Source: Micromonospora craniellae (GTDB lineage Bacteria; Actinomycetota; Actinomycetes; Mycobacteriales; Micromonosporaceae). From it: 64,000 nt of DNA. Below the pieces are notes generated by a model, which was not told the DNA's origin, did no database searches, and saw only the letters and a list, made by a program, of their open reading frames with translations. The stretch's first letter is position 1; each line of letters opens with the position of its first letter. Location of the stretch: assembly GCF_014764405.1 (NCBI RefSeq), contig NZ_CP061725.1, positions 2,666,001 to 2,730,000 of the forward strand, in the 5' to 3' direction. The translations under genes were made by a program, and so were the position numbers. Shown here in pieces: positions 27,482 to 37,047 of this stretch.

Positions 27482-28710
27482 CGTACGCGCACGGTGGGCA
27501 CGTAGTGGATCCACCGGCCTCCGGCGGCCCGGAAGCCGGTCTCCTTCGCCATGATCTCCTCGGCGTGGTTCCAGGCGAACAGGACCGCGTAGTCCGGGTA
27601 CGGGTCGGCGAATGCCTCGGGCGGGCGGACCGGGATGTGCGCGCCCGGGGTCAGCCGGCCCTGCTTGGTCGGGGTGGTGTCACAGACGTACGCGATCAGG
27701 TCCGGCCCGAGCCCGCAGTAGTTGGTGACGGTGGCGCTCTTCGCGGTGGCCCCGTAGGCGGCGACGGTGCGGCCCTCCTCCTTCAGCGAGCGCAGCAGCG
27801 CGACCAGGTCGGCCCGGGTGCGCGCGACGGCGTCGGCGAACCGGCGCAGCGCCGGCACCCCGGTCACACCGAGTTCCCGTTCCTGGCGCAGCAGGTCGGC
27901 GACGGCCGGGGACGGGGTACGCGCCCCGGCGTGGGCGAGCGTGTAGCGCACCTCGCCGCCGTGCACGGGCAGCCGGCGCACGTCCACGAGTTCCAGTCCG
28001 AAGCGGGCCGCGGCGGCCCGGACCGAGTGGGCGGTGAAGTAGTAGAAGTGCTCGTCGTAGATCTGGTCGAAGGCGGTCCTGGCGAGGATGTCGCCGAGGT
28101 ACGGGTCCTCGAAGACGAGGACGCCGCCGGGGGCGAGCAGCAGCCGCGCCCCGCGCAGCACCGAGTCCAGGTAGGGCAAGTGGCAGATCGTGTTGGCAGC
28201 GTAGACGACGTCGGCCGGCCCGTCGGTGGCGAGTACGTCGGCGGCGGTCTTCTCCTCGAAGAAGTCGGTACGCACCCGTACGCCCTGCCCACGGGCCAGC
28301 TCGGCCACCCCGGCGGACGGTTCGAAGCCGAGGTGGCGTACGCCGGCCTGCGCCACGGTCCGCAGCATCACCCCGTCGTTGCAGCCCAGCTCGACGCAGA
28401 ACGCGCCGGGCCGGGTCAGCTTGGTGGCGAGCAGTTCCCGGCCGGTGCCGGTGAAGTGCGCGCGCATCACCGACGACAGCGACGAGCGGTACGGGTAGTC
28501 GTGGTGGAACATCCGCTCGCGGGGCACCTCCTCGACGAGCTGGACCATCGTGCAGTCGGCGCACCGGCCGAGCGCGAGGCGATAGAAGAACTCGTCGGCG
28601 ACGTCGGCCGGGCGGGGGAACGCGTCGGAGAGGGGTTGGCGGCCGAGGTCGAGCATCTCGGTCACCGGGCCGCCGCAGATCCGGCAGCCGCTGACGGCGA
28701 GGGCGGTCAT
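27478..28710 (-). CDS. NDP-sugar C-methyltransferase (EvaC/TylC3 type)
   Basis: A 410-residue sugar C-3 methyltransferase. An N-terminal zinc site is visible as Cys9/Cys12 (GCRICGG) and Cys50/Cys53 (RCADCTM), then motif I VELGCNDGVML (about 104-114), LFEDPYLGDIL-type and YDEHFYYFTAHSV blocks, and a C-terminal Rossmann-like domain (AAYGATAKSATVTNYCGL). Such enzymes put a methyl branch on C-3 of 2-deoxy-4-ketosugars (vancosamine, mycarose, nogalose). It is the first gene of the overlapping C-MT, N-MT, ketoreductase series. Its stop overlaps the N-MT start. Confidence 0.93.
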   Translation of the reverse strand: MTALAVSGCRICGGPVTEMLDLGRQPLSDAFPRPADVADEFFYRLALGRCADCTMVQLVEEVPRERMFHHDYPYRSSLSSVMRAHFTGTGRELLATKLTRPGAFCVELGCNDGVMLRTVAQAGVRHLGFEPSAGVAELARGQGVRVRTDFFEEKTAADVLATDGPADVVYAANTICHLPYLDSVLRGARLLLAPGGVLVFEDPYLGDILARTAFDQIYDEHFYYFTAHSVRAAAARFGLELVDVRRLPVHGGEVRYTLAHAGARTPSPAVADLLRQERELGVTGVPALRRFADAVARTRADLVALLRSLKEEGRTVAAYGATAKSATVTNYCGLGPDLIAYVCDTTPTKQGRLTPGAHIPVRPPEAFADPYPDYAVLFAWNHAEEIMAKETGFRAAGGRWIHYVPTVRVR

Positions 28711-28749
28711 CTGCCTGTTCCTTCGGTCACCGGTGCGCCGCGGGCCGGT

Positions 28750-29574
28750 TCAGCGCGGCTTGTGCGCGGCGATGACGACGCAGCCGACCTTGGTGCGCAG
28801 GACGTCGAGCACGGCCGGCATCTCGGCGAGGAAGGCGTCGATCTTCTCGGCTCCGTGCGCGGCGGCGAGCGTGTCGCGCCGCTGCTGCACCCGCTCGTGG
28901 TACGCGGGGAACGAGCGGCTGATCTTGTCGCCGCAGCTGAGGAACTCGTCCACCACGAAGCCGGCGTCGCGGACCAGGTCGAACGCGGCCATCGGCGGGC
29001 CGGGCGGGGCGAGGGTGAAGTCGGTGAGGATCTGCCGGTCCCGTTCGGTGAGCGGGGCGTCCTCGGCGAGGTCGGTGAACACGAGTCGGCCGCCCGGCTT
29101 GAGCACGCGGCCGATCTCGGCGAGCCACTGCCGGCGGTCCTGGGCGTGCACCAGGGACTCGAAGGCGAGCACCTTGTCGAAGGAAGCGTCCGGGTAGCTC
29201 AGCGCGGCGGCGTCGCCCAGCTCGAAGTGGACCTGGCCGCGCAGCCCGGACTCGTTCACCCGTTCCCGGGCCCGCTTGAGGTGCTCGGTGCTGTTGGTGA
29301 TGCCGGTGATGTCGGCGTCGCTGCGCTGGCCGAGCCGGATCGCCGGCTCACCGGCGCCGCAGCCGACGTCGAGTAGCCGCTCGCCCGGGCGCAGCGCGAG
29401 CCGGTCGCCGACGATGTCGGTGAACCGGTTGATGGCCTCCAGGAAGGGGGTGCGGTCGTCGTCGTCCTCCCACCATCCGAAGTGGATGTTTCCGCCGAGC
29501 ACCTCGACGGCCCAGGCGCCGTCGTCGTAGATCTCCGCCACCTCGTCGATGTCGGTCAGCTCGCGTGTGGACAC
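28750..29574 (-). CDS. SAM-dependent methyltransferase (RebM-like)
   Basis: A 274-residue class I methyltransferase of the RebM/SAM-MT family that O-methylates sugars or polyketides. Motif I is LLDVGCGAGEPAIRLG, preceded by the characteristic GNIHFGWWEDDDD, followed by ITGITNSTEHLKRA and GRLVFTDLAEDAPL. The GTG start at 29574 has GAGGAG. It is 39 bases upstream of the C-methyltransferase in the same operon, so a sugar O-methylation is possible; aglycone methylation is an alternative. Confidence 0.87.
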   Translation of the reverse strand: MSTRELTDIDEVAEIYDDGAWAVEVLGGNIHFGWWEDDDDRTPFLEAINRFTDIVGDRLALRPGERLLDVGCGAGEPAIRLGQRSDADITGITNSTEHLKRARERVNESGLRGQVHFELGDAAALSYPDASFDKVLAFESLVHAQDRRQWLAEIGRVLKPGGRLVFTDLAEDAPLTERDRQILTDFTLAPPGPPMAAFDLVRDAGFVVDEFLSCGDKISRSFPAYHERVQQRRDTLAAAHGAEKIDAFLAEMPAVLDVLRTKVGCVVIAAHKPR

Positions 29575-29726
29575 GTCCGCTCCTCACTCTCGCGGCAACT
29601 TCTTGCTTGAGAATGCTATAGCTGTCGACCGGCAGGTGTCCATGCGAGGATCACGGTGCGGTAGAACGCGCGCGACGCGCGGATCAAGAGCGTGACCGGA
29701 GCGAAACGTCCTGCTACTATATGTTT
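29575..29726. promoter_or_regulatory. Divergent promoters, RebM-like gene (-) / DrrAB exporter (+)
   Basis: On the plus strand GTGACC (29692-29697), 17 bases, then TACTAT (29715-29720) form a promoter whose start point would fall at about 29727, the first base of an in-frame GTG. On the minus strand TGGACA, 16 bases, then TATAGC lie upstream of the RebM-like gene (TATAGC near 29617-29622). Both hexamer pairs are by-eye calls. Confidence 0.55.
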
Positions 29727-30736
<1,010 letters not shown>

Positions 30737-30740
<4 letters not shown>

Positions 30741-31561
30741 GCAGTCTGGTGGAGGCCGGCCCCGGCCGTGGCGTGTCGGCGCGGGCGACGGAACGGCCGG
30801 CGCGTCCCGGCGCGCTGTCGTCCACGCTGACCTTCGCGTGGCGGGCGGTGCAGAAGGTCCGCCGCGACCCGACGCAGATCCTCGAGGCGCTCGGCGTGCC
30901 AATCATGTTCACGCTCGTCTTCGGCTTCCTGTTCGGCGGCGCCCTGGCCGGCTCGACGTCGAGCTACATGCAGTTCTACATCCCGGGCATCGTGGTGTTC
31001 ACCGGGATCATGATCAGCATGCGGATCGGCGCGGTGGTCAACCTGGACAACTCCCGTGAGGTGACCGACCGCTTCCGCGCGCTCGCCATCTGGCGTCCCG
31101 CCGCGATCGTCGGCACGCTGCTCGGCAACAACGTGCTCTACGTCGTCGGCTGCGCGGTCGCCGTGGCGGTCGGGCTCGCGGTCGGCTTCCGGCCCGACGG
31201 CGGCGTGCTCGGCGTCCTCGCCACGATCCTGATCACCCTGGTGTTCGTCTTCTCCTTCTCCTGGGTGTACGTGGTCTTCGGGCTCGCCCTGAAGTCACCG
31301 ACCGCCGCGCTGAGCGCCTGCCAGGCGATCGTCTTTCCGGTGTCGTTCGTCAGCAACTTCTTCGTGCCGCAGGAGACGCTGCCCGGCTGGCTGCAGGCGG
31401 TGGTCGGCCTGAACCCGTTCGCGTTGACCATCACCGCCGCGCGCGGCCTGGCCCACGGCACGGCGACCGCCGGTGAGGTCGGCGCGGCGCTGGCCGGCTG
31501 CGCGGCGCTGGTGGCCGTCTTCGCGCCGCTCTCCATGTTCCTGTACCGCCGGCGGGCCTGA
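30737..31561 (+). CDS. DrrB-type ABC exporter permease
   Basis: A 274-residue ABC-2 type membrane protein with six predicted helices (for example IMFTLVFGFLFGGALAG, FYIPGIVVFTGIMISMRIG, NNVLYVVGCAVAVAVGLAVGF, ILITLVFVFSFSWVYVVFGLAL) and the family block SNFFVPQETLPGWLQ...NPF. It forms the channel of the DrrAB-like exporter with the upstream ATPase, to which it is coupled by a GTGA overlap. Likely exports the cluster product. Confidence 0.93.
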
Positions 31562-31616
31562 CCCGCCACCGTTTTGTACCAGTGCCGATGACACGAGAAG
31601 GGAACACGGCTACCCC

Positions 31617-32093
31617 GTGGACAGCGACCGTTTGACACAACCGCCTGCCGTCACCGCGCAGATGCTCATCCGCAAACCTGTCGCCGAGGTCTTCCAGGCG
31701 TTCGCGGACCCGGCGGTGACCACGAAGTTCTGGTTCACCAGGAGCAGCGGCCGGCTCGAACCCGGCGCCACGGTCACCTGGGACTGGGAGATGTACGGCG
31801 TCTCCACCGTGGTGACCGTCAAGGACGTCGAGGAGAACAGCCGCATCCTGGCCGAGTGGGACCCGGAGTCCCCCACCCAGCTCGAATGGCGGTTCCTGCC
31901 GGGCGAGGGTGACACGACGCTGGTCCGGATCACCGAGACCGGCTTCACCGGCACCGCCGACCAGGCCGTGGCGAAGGCGATCGACTCCATGGGCGGGTTC
32001 ACCATGGTGCTCTGCGCCTGCAAGGCGCTGCTGGAGCAGGGTGTGCTGCTCAACGCGGTGGGCGACGCCCACCCGGCCGGCTTCGGCGACTGA
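31617..32093 (+). CDS. SRPBCC/AHSA1 START-fold protein, candidate CalC-like self-resistance protein
   Basis: A 158-residue single-domain SRPBCC (AHSA1-like) protein: AQMLIRKPVAEVFQAFADP, KFWFTRSSGRLEPGATVTWDWEMYG, SPTQLEWRFL, ITETGFTGTADQ and a long C-terminal helix. The calicheamicin resistance protein CalC has the same fold and about the same length and is cleaved by the enediyne at a glycine in the segment that aligns with GFTGT here. That functional link is an inference from fold and from its place right behind the DrrAB exporter. The GTG start at 31617 is preceded by GAAGGGAA. Other AHSA1 proteins are unrelated to resistance. Confidence 0.82.
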   Translation: MDSDRLTQPPAVTAQMLIRKPVAEVFQAFADPAVTTKFWFTRSSGRLEPGATVTWDWEMYGVSTVVTVKDVEENSRILAEWDPESPTQLEWRFLPGEGDTTLVRITETGFTGTADQAVAKAIDSMGGFTMVLCACKALLEQGVLLNAVGDAHPAGFGD

Positions 32094-32104
32094 CCGCCGT
32101 GACG

Positions 32105-32137
32105 GCGGGCGGACCGGGAGCGGCCCGGTCCGCCCGC
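32105..32137. terminator. Bidirectional terminator with 14-bp perfect stem
   Basis: The stem 32105-32118 pairs perfectly with 32124-32137 around the 5-base loop agcgg, between the stops of the convergent SRPBCC and 2,3-dehydratase genes. Confidence 0.8.
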
Positions 32138-33529
32138 TCAGCCGGCGTCCAGCAGCCCGCGCAGGCAGGCGATCAGGCTGCGGGCCGAGACGTTCACGTA
32201 GTTGCTGTGCCGCAGCAGTTCCGAGAGCTGGTGCAGCGTCACCCAGCGGTACTGGTCGCTCTCCAGGTCAACGTCGTCGGTCTCCACCACCAGATAGCTG
32301 CTGCGGGCACGGTAGAGCCGCCCGCCCTCCTCCGAGAGGACCGCACGGAACCGGACCCGTTCCGGCGGCGCGTCGAGCACCTGGTCCAGGAAGGGCGGAC
32401 GCGCCGCGGCGGGCAGGTAGTCGAGCGTGGCGGGCGTGCACTGGACCGTCGGTGCCAGCTCCACCACGTCAACGAAGCCCGCTTCGACCCGGGCGTGCGC
32501 CAGCACGTGCAGCACACCGTCGAGGCGGGTGGCCAGGAACGCCACCACCCCCTGCCCGCAGGGCCGCAGCATCGGCTGCGACCAGCTCGCCACCTCGCGC
32601 CCCTCGGCGTCCACGTCCACGCCGATGACCTCGAAGAACAGCCCGCTGTCGTGACGCAGGGAGACCTCGCCGAGATGCCACGCCGCCCGTCCGCGCAGCG
32701 CCGTGCGGTCGGCGCCCACCTCGGTCCGGCTGCGGACGTCGGTGATCCAGTGCAGCAGCTCGCCGGTGCGATGCCGGCTGCCCGTCCCGGGCCGGCAGGA
32801 GCGGCGCAGCGCGGCCGTGAAGGCGTCCCGCGCCGGGGCGGCCGTCCGGGCCGTCAGCTCCGCCGGCAGACACGAGAGCACGGTACGGATGTCCATGTTG
32901 ACCAGGTCGTCGTGGCGCAGGAGCCGGTGCACCTGGGCCAGGCTGAGCCAGCGGAACCCGGGCGGCGGCACGATGTCCTCGTCGGTGAGCACCACCATGT
33001 TGCGGTTGCGTTTGCGCAGGAACCAGGAGCCGTGCTCGGACTGGCGGACGTCCACGATCACCCGGCGCGGGTCCGGGTCGCGGAAGTGGTGCAGGAACGG
33101 CACCGGCCGACCGCCGTGCACACCGGTCCAGTTGCTGCGGGTGGCCTGGACGGTGGGCGCGAGCTGGTGGCCATCCTGGTTGCCGGGCTCGGCCTTGGCC
33201 TGCACCAGCACGCGCAGCGTGTCGCCGTCGCGGCGGGCCAGCAGGCCGAGGATGCCCACTTCCGGCTGGTGCAGCACCGGCTGGTCCCAGCGGGGCACGG
33301 CCGCGCCCGGCATCTCGACGGAGAGCCCTTCCACCCGGAAGAACCGGCCGCTTCGGTGGGCCAGGACTCCGGTGTCGGCGTCCTGGCGCCAGCCGCGCAG
33401 GCCGGCCAGCGGCACCACGTCCACGCGCATCCCGGCCCGGCGGCGCCAGTCGGCGAGCCACTCGTGGACGTCGGCGGTGGCGAGCGGGTCGTGCTGCGGC
33501 AGCCATGTTGGCGCGGTCGTCTCCGTCAC
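32138..33529 (-). CDS. NDP-hexose 2,3-dehydratase (EvaA/TylX3 type)
   Basis: A 463-residue enzyme of the dTDP-4-keto-6-deoxyglucose 2,3-dehydratase family, the committed step of 2-deoxysugar formation. The protein is an internal duplication of a Nudix-like unit: RWLSLAQVHRLLRHDDLVNMD and RWVTLHQLSELLRHSNYVNVS, or QLAPTVQATRSNW and ELAPTVQCTPATL, recur about 230 residues apart. The GTG start follows AAGGGGG. It is on its own minus-strand transcription unit, separated from the other sugar genes by the exporter. NDP-glucose synthase, 4,6-dehydratase, 3-ketoreductase and 5-epimerase are not in the window. Confidence 0.92.
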   Translation of the reverse strand: MTETTAPTWLPQHDPLATADVHEWLADWRRRAGMRVDVVPLAGLRGWRQDADTGVLAHRSGRFFRVEGLSVEMPGAAVPRWDQPVLHQPEVGILGLLARRDGDTLRVLVQAKAEPGNQDGHQLAPTVQATRSNWTGVHGGRPVPFLHHFRDPDPRRVIVDVRQSEHGSWFLRKRNRNMVVLTDEDIVPPPGFRWLSLAQVHRLLRHDDLVNMDIRTVLSCLPAELTARTAAPARDAFTAALRRSCRPGTGSRHRTGELLHWITDVRSRTEVGADRTALRGRAAWHLGEVSLRHDSGLFFEVIGVDVDAEGREVASWSQPMLRPCGQGVVAFLATRLDGVLHVLAHARVEAGFVDVVELAPTVQCTPATLDYLPAAARPPFLDQVLDAPPERVRFRAVLSEEGGRLYRARSSYLVVETDDVDLESDQYRWVTLHQLSELLRHSNYVNVSARSLIACLRGLLDAG

Positions 33530-33622
33530 GCGTGCCCCCTTCGTCGACGCCTACCCGCAATTCACTTCTATATCCTATAGCGAATGCCCGGCGTTGGTAC
33601 GGGTCGAGGAAGGACGACGAGA
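33530..33622. promoter_or_regulatory. Divergent promoter region, 2,3-dehydratase / DUF899 gene
   Basis: A 93-base gap with an AT-rich core at about 33563-33583 (tctatatcctatagcg) that offers -10-like hexamers on both strands. Confidence 0.45.
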
Positions 33623-34348
33623 ATGACCGATGACGCGACCCGGCCGCCGCTGCCGATGTGGCCGGACGGCGCCGACGCCGCATACGTGGCGGCGCGGCTG
33701 CGCCTGGCCGAGGCCGAACGTCGCCTGAGCGACGAGGTCGAACGGGTCGCCGCGGCCCGGCGGGAGCTGCCGCTCGGCGCGCCGGTGGCCGACGTCGCGC
33801 TCACCGAGGGACCGGCCGACCTGACCGCGCCCGGCCCGCTGCGTCCCGTCCGGCTCTCCGCGCTCTTCGGCGCGCACCGCACGCTCGTCGTCTACCACCT
33901 GATGTTCCACCCGGACGCCGACGCCGCCTGCCCGATGTGCTCGTTGTGGGTGGACGGGTTCCACGGCGTCAGGCACCACATCGCGCAGCACGCCGCGTTC
34001 GTGGTGGTCGGCAAGGCCCCGGCGGCGAAGCTGCGCGCCTGGGGCGCCCGGCGCGGCTGGGACGGCCTGCGGCTGCTCTCCAGCCACGGCACCGGCTTCA
34101 ACGCCGACCTGCGCGCCGAGCACCCGAACGGCGACCAGCGCCCGATGATCAGCGTGCTGGTCCGCGACGGCGACGGCATCCGGCACTTCTACAGCCAGCC
34201 GGCCAACTTCGTCGACGGCTCCGAACGCGGCATCGACCTGCTCTCTCCGGTGTGGAACGTGCTCGACCTGCTGCCGCAGGGCCGCGGTGACTGGTACGCC
34301 GCCAACACGTATCCCCCGGTGGCCGCCCCGACCGATCGAGCCGTGTGA
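33623..34348 (+). CDS. DUF899 thioredoxin-like protein
   Basis: A 241-residue DUF899 family protein (thioredoxin-like fold; AADTH). Blocks are LFGAHRTLVVYHLMFHP, ACPMCSLWVDGFHGVRHHIAQHAAFVVVGKAP (CxxC), and VLVRDGDGIRHFYS. I chose ATG 33623, which has GAGGAAGGA upstream, over the ATG at 33584, which has none. The biochemical role of the family is unknown; a thiol-redox role is possible and would be relevant because enediynes are activated by thiols, but this is speculation. A recD2 remnant begins only about 20 bases past its stop on the other strand. Confidence 0.8.
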   Translation: MTDDATRPPLPMWPDGADAAYVAARLRLAEAERRLSDEVERVAAARRELPLGAPVADVALTEGPADLTAPGPLRPVRLSALFGAHRTLVVYHLMFHPDADAACPMCSLWVDGFHGVRHHIAQHAAFVVVGKAPAAKLRAWGARRGWDGLRLLSSHGTGFNADLRAEHPNGDQRPMISVLVRDGDGIRHFYSQPANFVDGSERGIDLLSPVWNVLDLLPQGRGDWYAANTYPPVAAPTDRAV

Positions 34349-34365
34349 GCACCGAGGAGGCACGA

Positions 34366-35079
34366 ATCGTTGTCGGTGGCCTCGGACAGGGTGTACTGCA
34401 GGCCGGCCATGACCCGCTGCGGGCTGTCGTGTGGGATCCCCACCGACCGGGCGATGGTGTCGGCGGTCTTGAAACCGATGCCCCACACATCGGCGGCCAG
34501 CCGGTACGGCTCCTTCGTCACCACGTCGGTGGACGCGTCGCCGTACTGCTTGTAGATCCGCACCGCCAGGGACGTGGACACGCCGACGCCCTGCAGGAAG
34601 ACCATGACCTCCTTGATGGCCTTCTGTTCCTCCCACGCCGCGGTGATCTTCGCGGTGCGTTTCGGGCCCAGCCCCGGCACCTCCACCAGCCGCGCCGGCT
34701 CCTCTTCGATGACCCTCAGGGTGCCCAGACCGAAGTGCGCGACGATCCGTTCGGCGAAGACCGGTCCGATGCCCTTCACCAGCCCGGAGCCGAGGTAGCG
34801 CTGGATGCCCTGGATCGTGGCCGGCAAGACGGTGGTGTAGGACTCGACCTCGAACTGCCGGCCGTACTTCGGATGCGAAGACCAGCGGCCGTGCAGCCGC
34901 AAGCTCTCCCCGGGCTGCGCCCCCAACAACGCGCCGACCACCGTCGACAGGTCACCGCCACGGTCGGTGGCGACACGAGCGACGGTGTAGCCGGTCTCCT
35001 CGTTGACGTAGGTCAACCGCTCCAGCACCGCCTCCACCACGGCGAGCGGCGCACGGACAGGAACGGTCACAGCAACCAT
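34366..35079 (-). pseudogene. recD2: recD2-type helicase gene, 5' fragment only
   Basis: About 238 residues of the N-terminus of an ATP-dependent RecD2/TraA-like helicase: OB-like domain, then tandem helix-hairpin-helix motifs (SGLVKGIGPVFAERIVAHFG, LVEVPGLGPKRTAKI) and the block DVWGIGFKTADTIARSVGI. Similarity stops abruptly after LSEATDN at about 34368; beyond that the frame runs through the antisense of the DUF899 gene. All helicase motifs (Walker A, B and the UvrD-C part) are missing, so it cannot be functional. The start MVAVTVPVRAPL at 35079 is the expected one. It marks an ancestral housekeeping locus truncated when cluster DNA was joined here. Confidence 0.85.
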
Positions 35080-35251
35080 CGTGCCTCCCCACGAACCGGC
35101 GCCGACACTCACCCAACCGCTCGCCCAGGCCCGGCCGTCGCCGTGGCCCGGTCCACGCTGATCAACCGAGATCCGCAGGACCCGCCCGAGCAACGCGCAC
35201 CACGCGACGCGACGACACCCCTGCGACGCCATGCCAGATCGGAGATACACG
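35080..35251. other. Upstream region of the recD2 remnant
   Basis: Non-coding DNA between the recD2 start and the left end of the IS256 element. No gene or clear signal is seen. Confidence 0.4.
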
Positions 35252-36660
35252 GGGGTCTGTCAAGTTAACGGTGTAACTGGGGTTGGTTGATCTTCTACTT
35301 GCGGCCGGCGGACAGGCGTCCGTCGAAGGTGATGTCGAAGGCGTTGAGTGCGCTCTTCCAGCGGGTGGCCCAGCGTTTGCGGCCTTGCCCGGTCGGGTCG
35401 AGGCTCATCACCGCGAGGTAGACGCACTTGAGGGCGGCTTGCTCGTTGGGGAAGTGTCCGCGGGCGCGGACGGCGCGGCGGATGCGGGCGTTGACGCTTT
35501 CGATGGCGTTGGTGGAGCAGATGATCCGGCGGATCTCGGCGTCGAAGGCCAGGAACGGCACGAACTCGGCCCAGGCGTTCTCCCACAGCTTCACGATCGC
35601 CGGGTAGCGGCTGCTCCATGCCTCGGCGAACTCGAGGAATCGTTCGGTAGCGGCGGCCTCGGTCGGTGCGGTGTAGACCGGTTTGAGTGCCTTGGCAATC
35701 GCGTCCCAGTGCTGGCGGGCCGCGTAGCGGAACGAGTTCCTGAGCAGGTGCACCACGCAGGTCTGGACCACGGTGCGGGGCCAGACCTCTCCGATGGCAT
35801 CCGGCAGGCCGGTCAGTCCGTCACAGACGGCCATGAGCACGTCGTCGACGCCCCGGTTCTTCAGTTCGGTGCAGATCTGCAGCCAGAACTTGGCGCCCTC
35901 CCCGCCGTCGCCGGCCCACAGGCCGAGGATGTCTCGGTGGCCGTCGGCGGTGACCGCGAGAGCGACGTAGATCGGCCGGTTGGCGACCTTCCCGTCCCTG
36001 ATCTTGACGTTGATGGCGTCGAGGAAGACCACCGGGTAGACCGGATCGAGGGGCCGGTTCTGCCACTCGGTCATACCGTCCATCACCTTGTCGGTGATGG
36101 TGGAGATCGTCTGGCGGGAGACCTCGGCGCCGTAGACCTCGGCCAGATGCGCGGAGATCTCGCCGGTGGTCAGGCCCTTCGCCGACAGCGACAGCACCAG
36201 GTCCTCCACCCCGGACAACCTGCGCTGACGCTTCTTGACGATGGCCGGTTCGAACGAGCCCGCTCGATCGCGTGGCACGTCGATCTGCACCGGCCCGACA
36301 TCGGTGAGCACCGTCTTGGACCGGTTGCCGTTGCGGGAGTTGCCGGAGTTCGCGCCGGCCTGGTCGTGTTTGTCGTAGCCGAGGTGGTCGGTGATCTCAC
36401 CATCGAGGGCCGACTCCAGCACGATCTTCGTCAGCTGCTGCAGCAGCCCACCCTCACCGGACAGCTGCAGCCCCTGCTCACGAGCCTGGGTCACCAGCTG
36501 TGACACCAGCGCCGGGTCGACACCCCCTGGCGTCGTCTTCGTACGCGGCCGCTTGGCCTTCTCGTCACCGGGCACAGCGGCAGTGTCCACCGCATCGGTC
36601 GTGATCGTCATCAGGTGCTACTCCCTTGATCGGAGTTACACCGTTGTTTTTACAGTCCCC
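35252..36660. mobile_element. IS256-family insertion sequence (about 1,409 bp)
   Basis: The ends are imperfect inverted repeats: ggggtctgtcaag... on the left and ggggactgtaaaa... on the right (reverse complement), both running into the shared aacggtgtaact. One transposase gene lies inside. IS256 elements normally make an 8-bp target duplication; here the flanking octamers (gatacacg and gcctacgg) differ, so the two flanks come from different places and a rearrangement followed insertion. Confidence 0.85.
35295..36611 (-). CDS. IS256-family transposase
   Basis: A 438-residue DDE transposase (Transposase_mut). Typical blocks are LGYDKHDQAGANSGNSRNG, ISAHLAEVYGAEVSRQTIS, VVFLDAINVKIRDG (first Asp), VCDGLTGLPDAI (second Asp), CVVHLLRNS and STNAIESVNARIRRAVRARG (Glu). 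It appears full-length and intact, so the element could still be active. Confidence 0.95.
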   Translation of the reverse strand: MTITTDAVDTAAVPGDEKAKRPRTKTTPGGVDPALVSQLVTQAREQGLQLSGEGGLLQQLTKIVLESALDGEITDHLGYDKHDQAGANSGNSRNGNRSKTVLTDVGPVQIDVPRDRAGSFEPAIVKKRQRRLSGVEDLVLSLSAKGLTTGEISAHLAEVYGAEVSRQTISTITDKVMDGMTEWQNRPLDPVYPVVFLDAINVKIRDGKVANRPIYVALAVTADGHRDILGLWAGDGGEGAKFWLQICTELKNRGVDDVLMAVCDGLTGLPDAIGEVWPRTVVQTCVVHLLRNSFRYAARQHWDAIAKALKPVYTAPTEAAATERFLEFAEAWSSRYPAIVKLWENAWAEFVPFLAFDAEIRRIICSTNAIESVNARIRRAVRARGHFPNEQAALKCVYLAVMSLDPTGQGRKRWATRWKSALNAFDITFDGRLSAGRK

Positions 36661-37047
36661 GCCTACGGTGGCGCACTCGCCGACGGCTTCGACTACGAGT
36701 GGATCGAGGTCCACCGCGAAGGCATCCGCCGCCAAGCCCTCGACGCCCACCTCGCCCTCGCCGCCACGACCACCGACCCCGCCGAAGCCCTCACAGTGCT
36801 GGACACCGCGATACGCCACGACCCATACGCCGAGCCCCTCTACCAACAGGCGATGCGCACCCACGCCGCACTGGGACACCTCAACGAGATCCGCGCCCTG
36901 CACCGGACCCTCACCCGCCGGCTCGACGAGATCGACGCCGACCCCAGCGAGGACACCATCGACCTCGCCGAACGGCTCATCGCCGGACTGCGGCAGCGCC
37001 AGCCAGCCGGGCAACCGCAACCCCGTGACAGCGGACGACGCGCATGA
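36661..37047 (+). pseudogene. BTAD-domain regulator, 3' fragment cut by the IS256 element
   Basis: About 128 residues of a bacterial transcriptional activator domain (DFDYEWIEVHREGIRRQAL, ALTVLDTAIRHDPYAEPLYQQAM, LHRTLTRRLDEIDADPSEDT). The 5' part with the DNA-binding domain is missing; the frame enters directly from the right end of the IS256 element. Its stop overlaps the next gene's ATG as ATGA, so it was once the first gene of an operon with the SpdB-like gene. BTAD proteins adjacent to SpdB-like genes are common in actinobacterial integrative elements. Confidence 0.8.
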
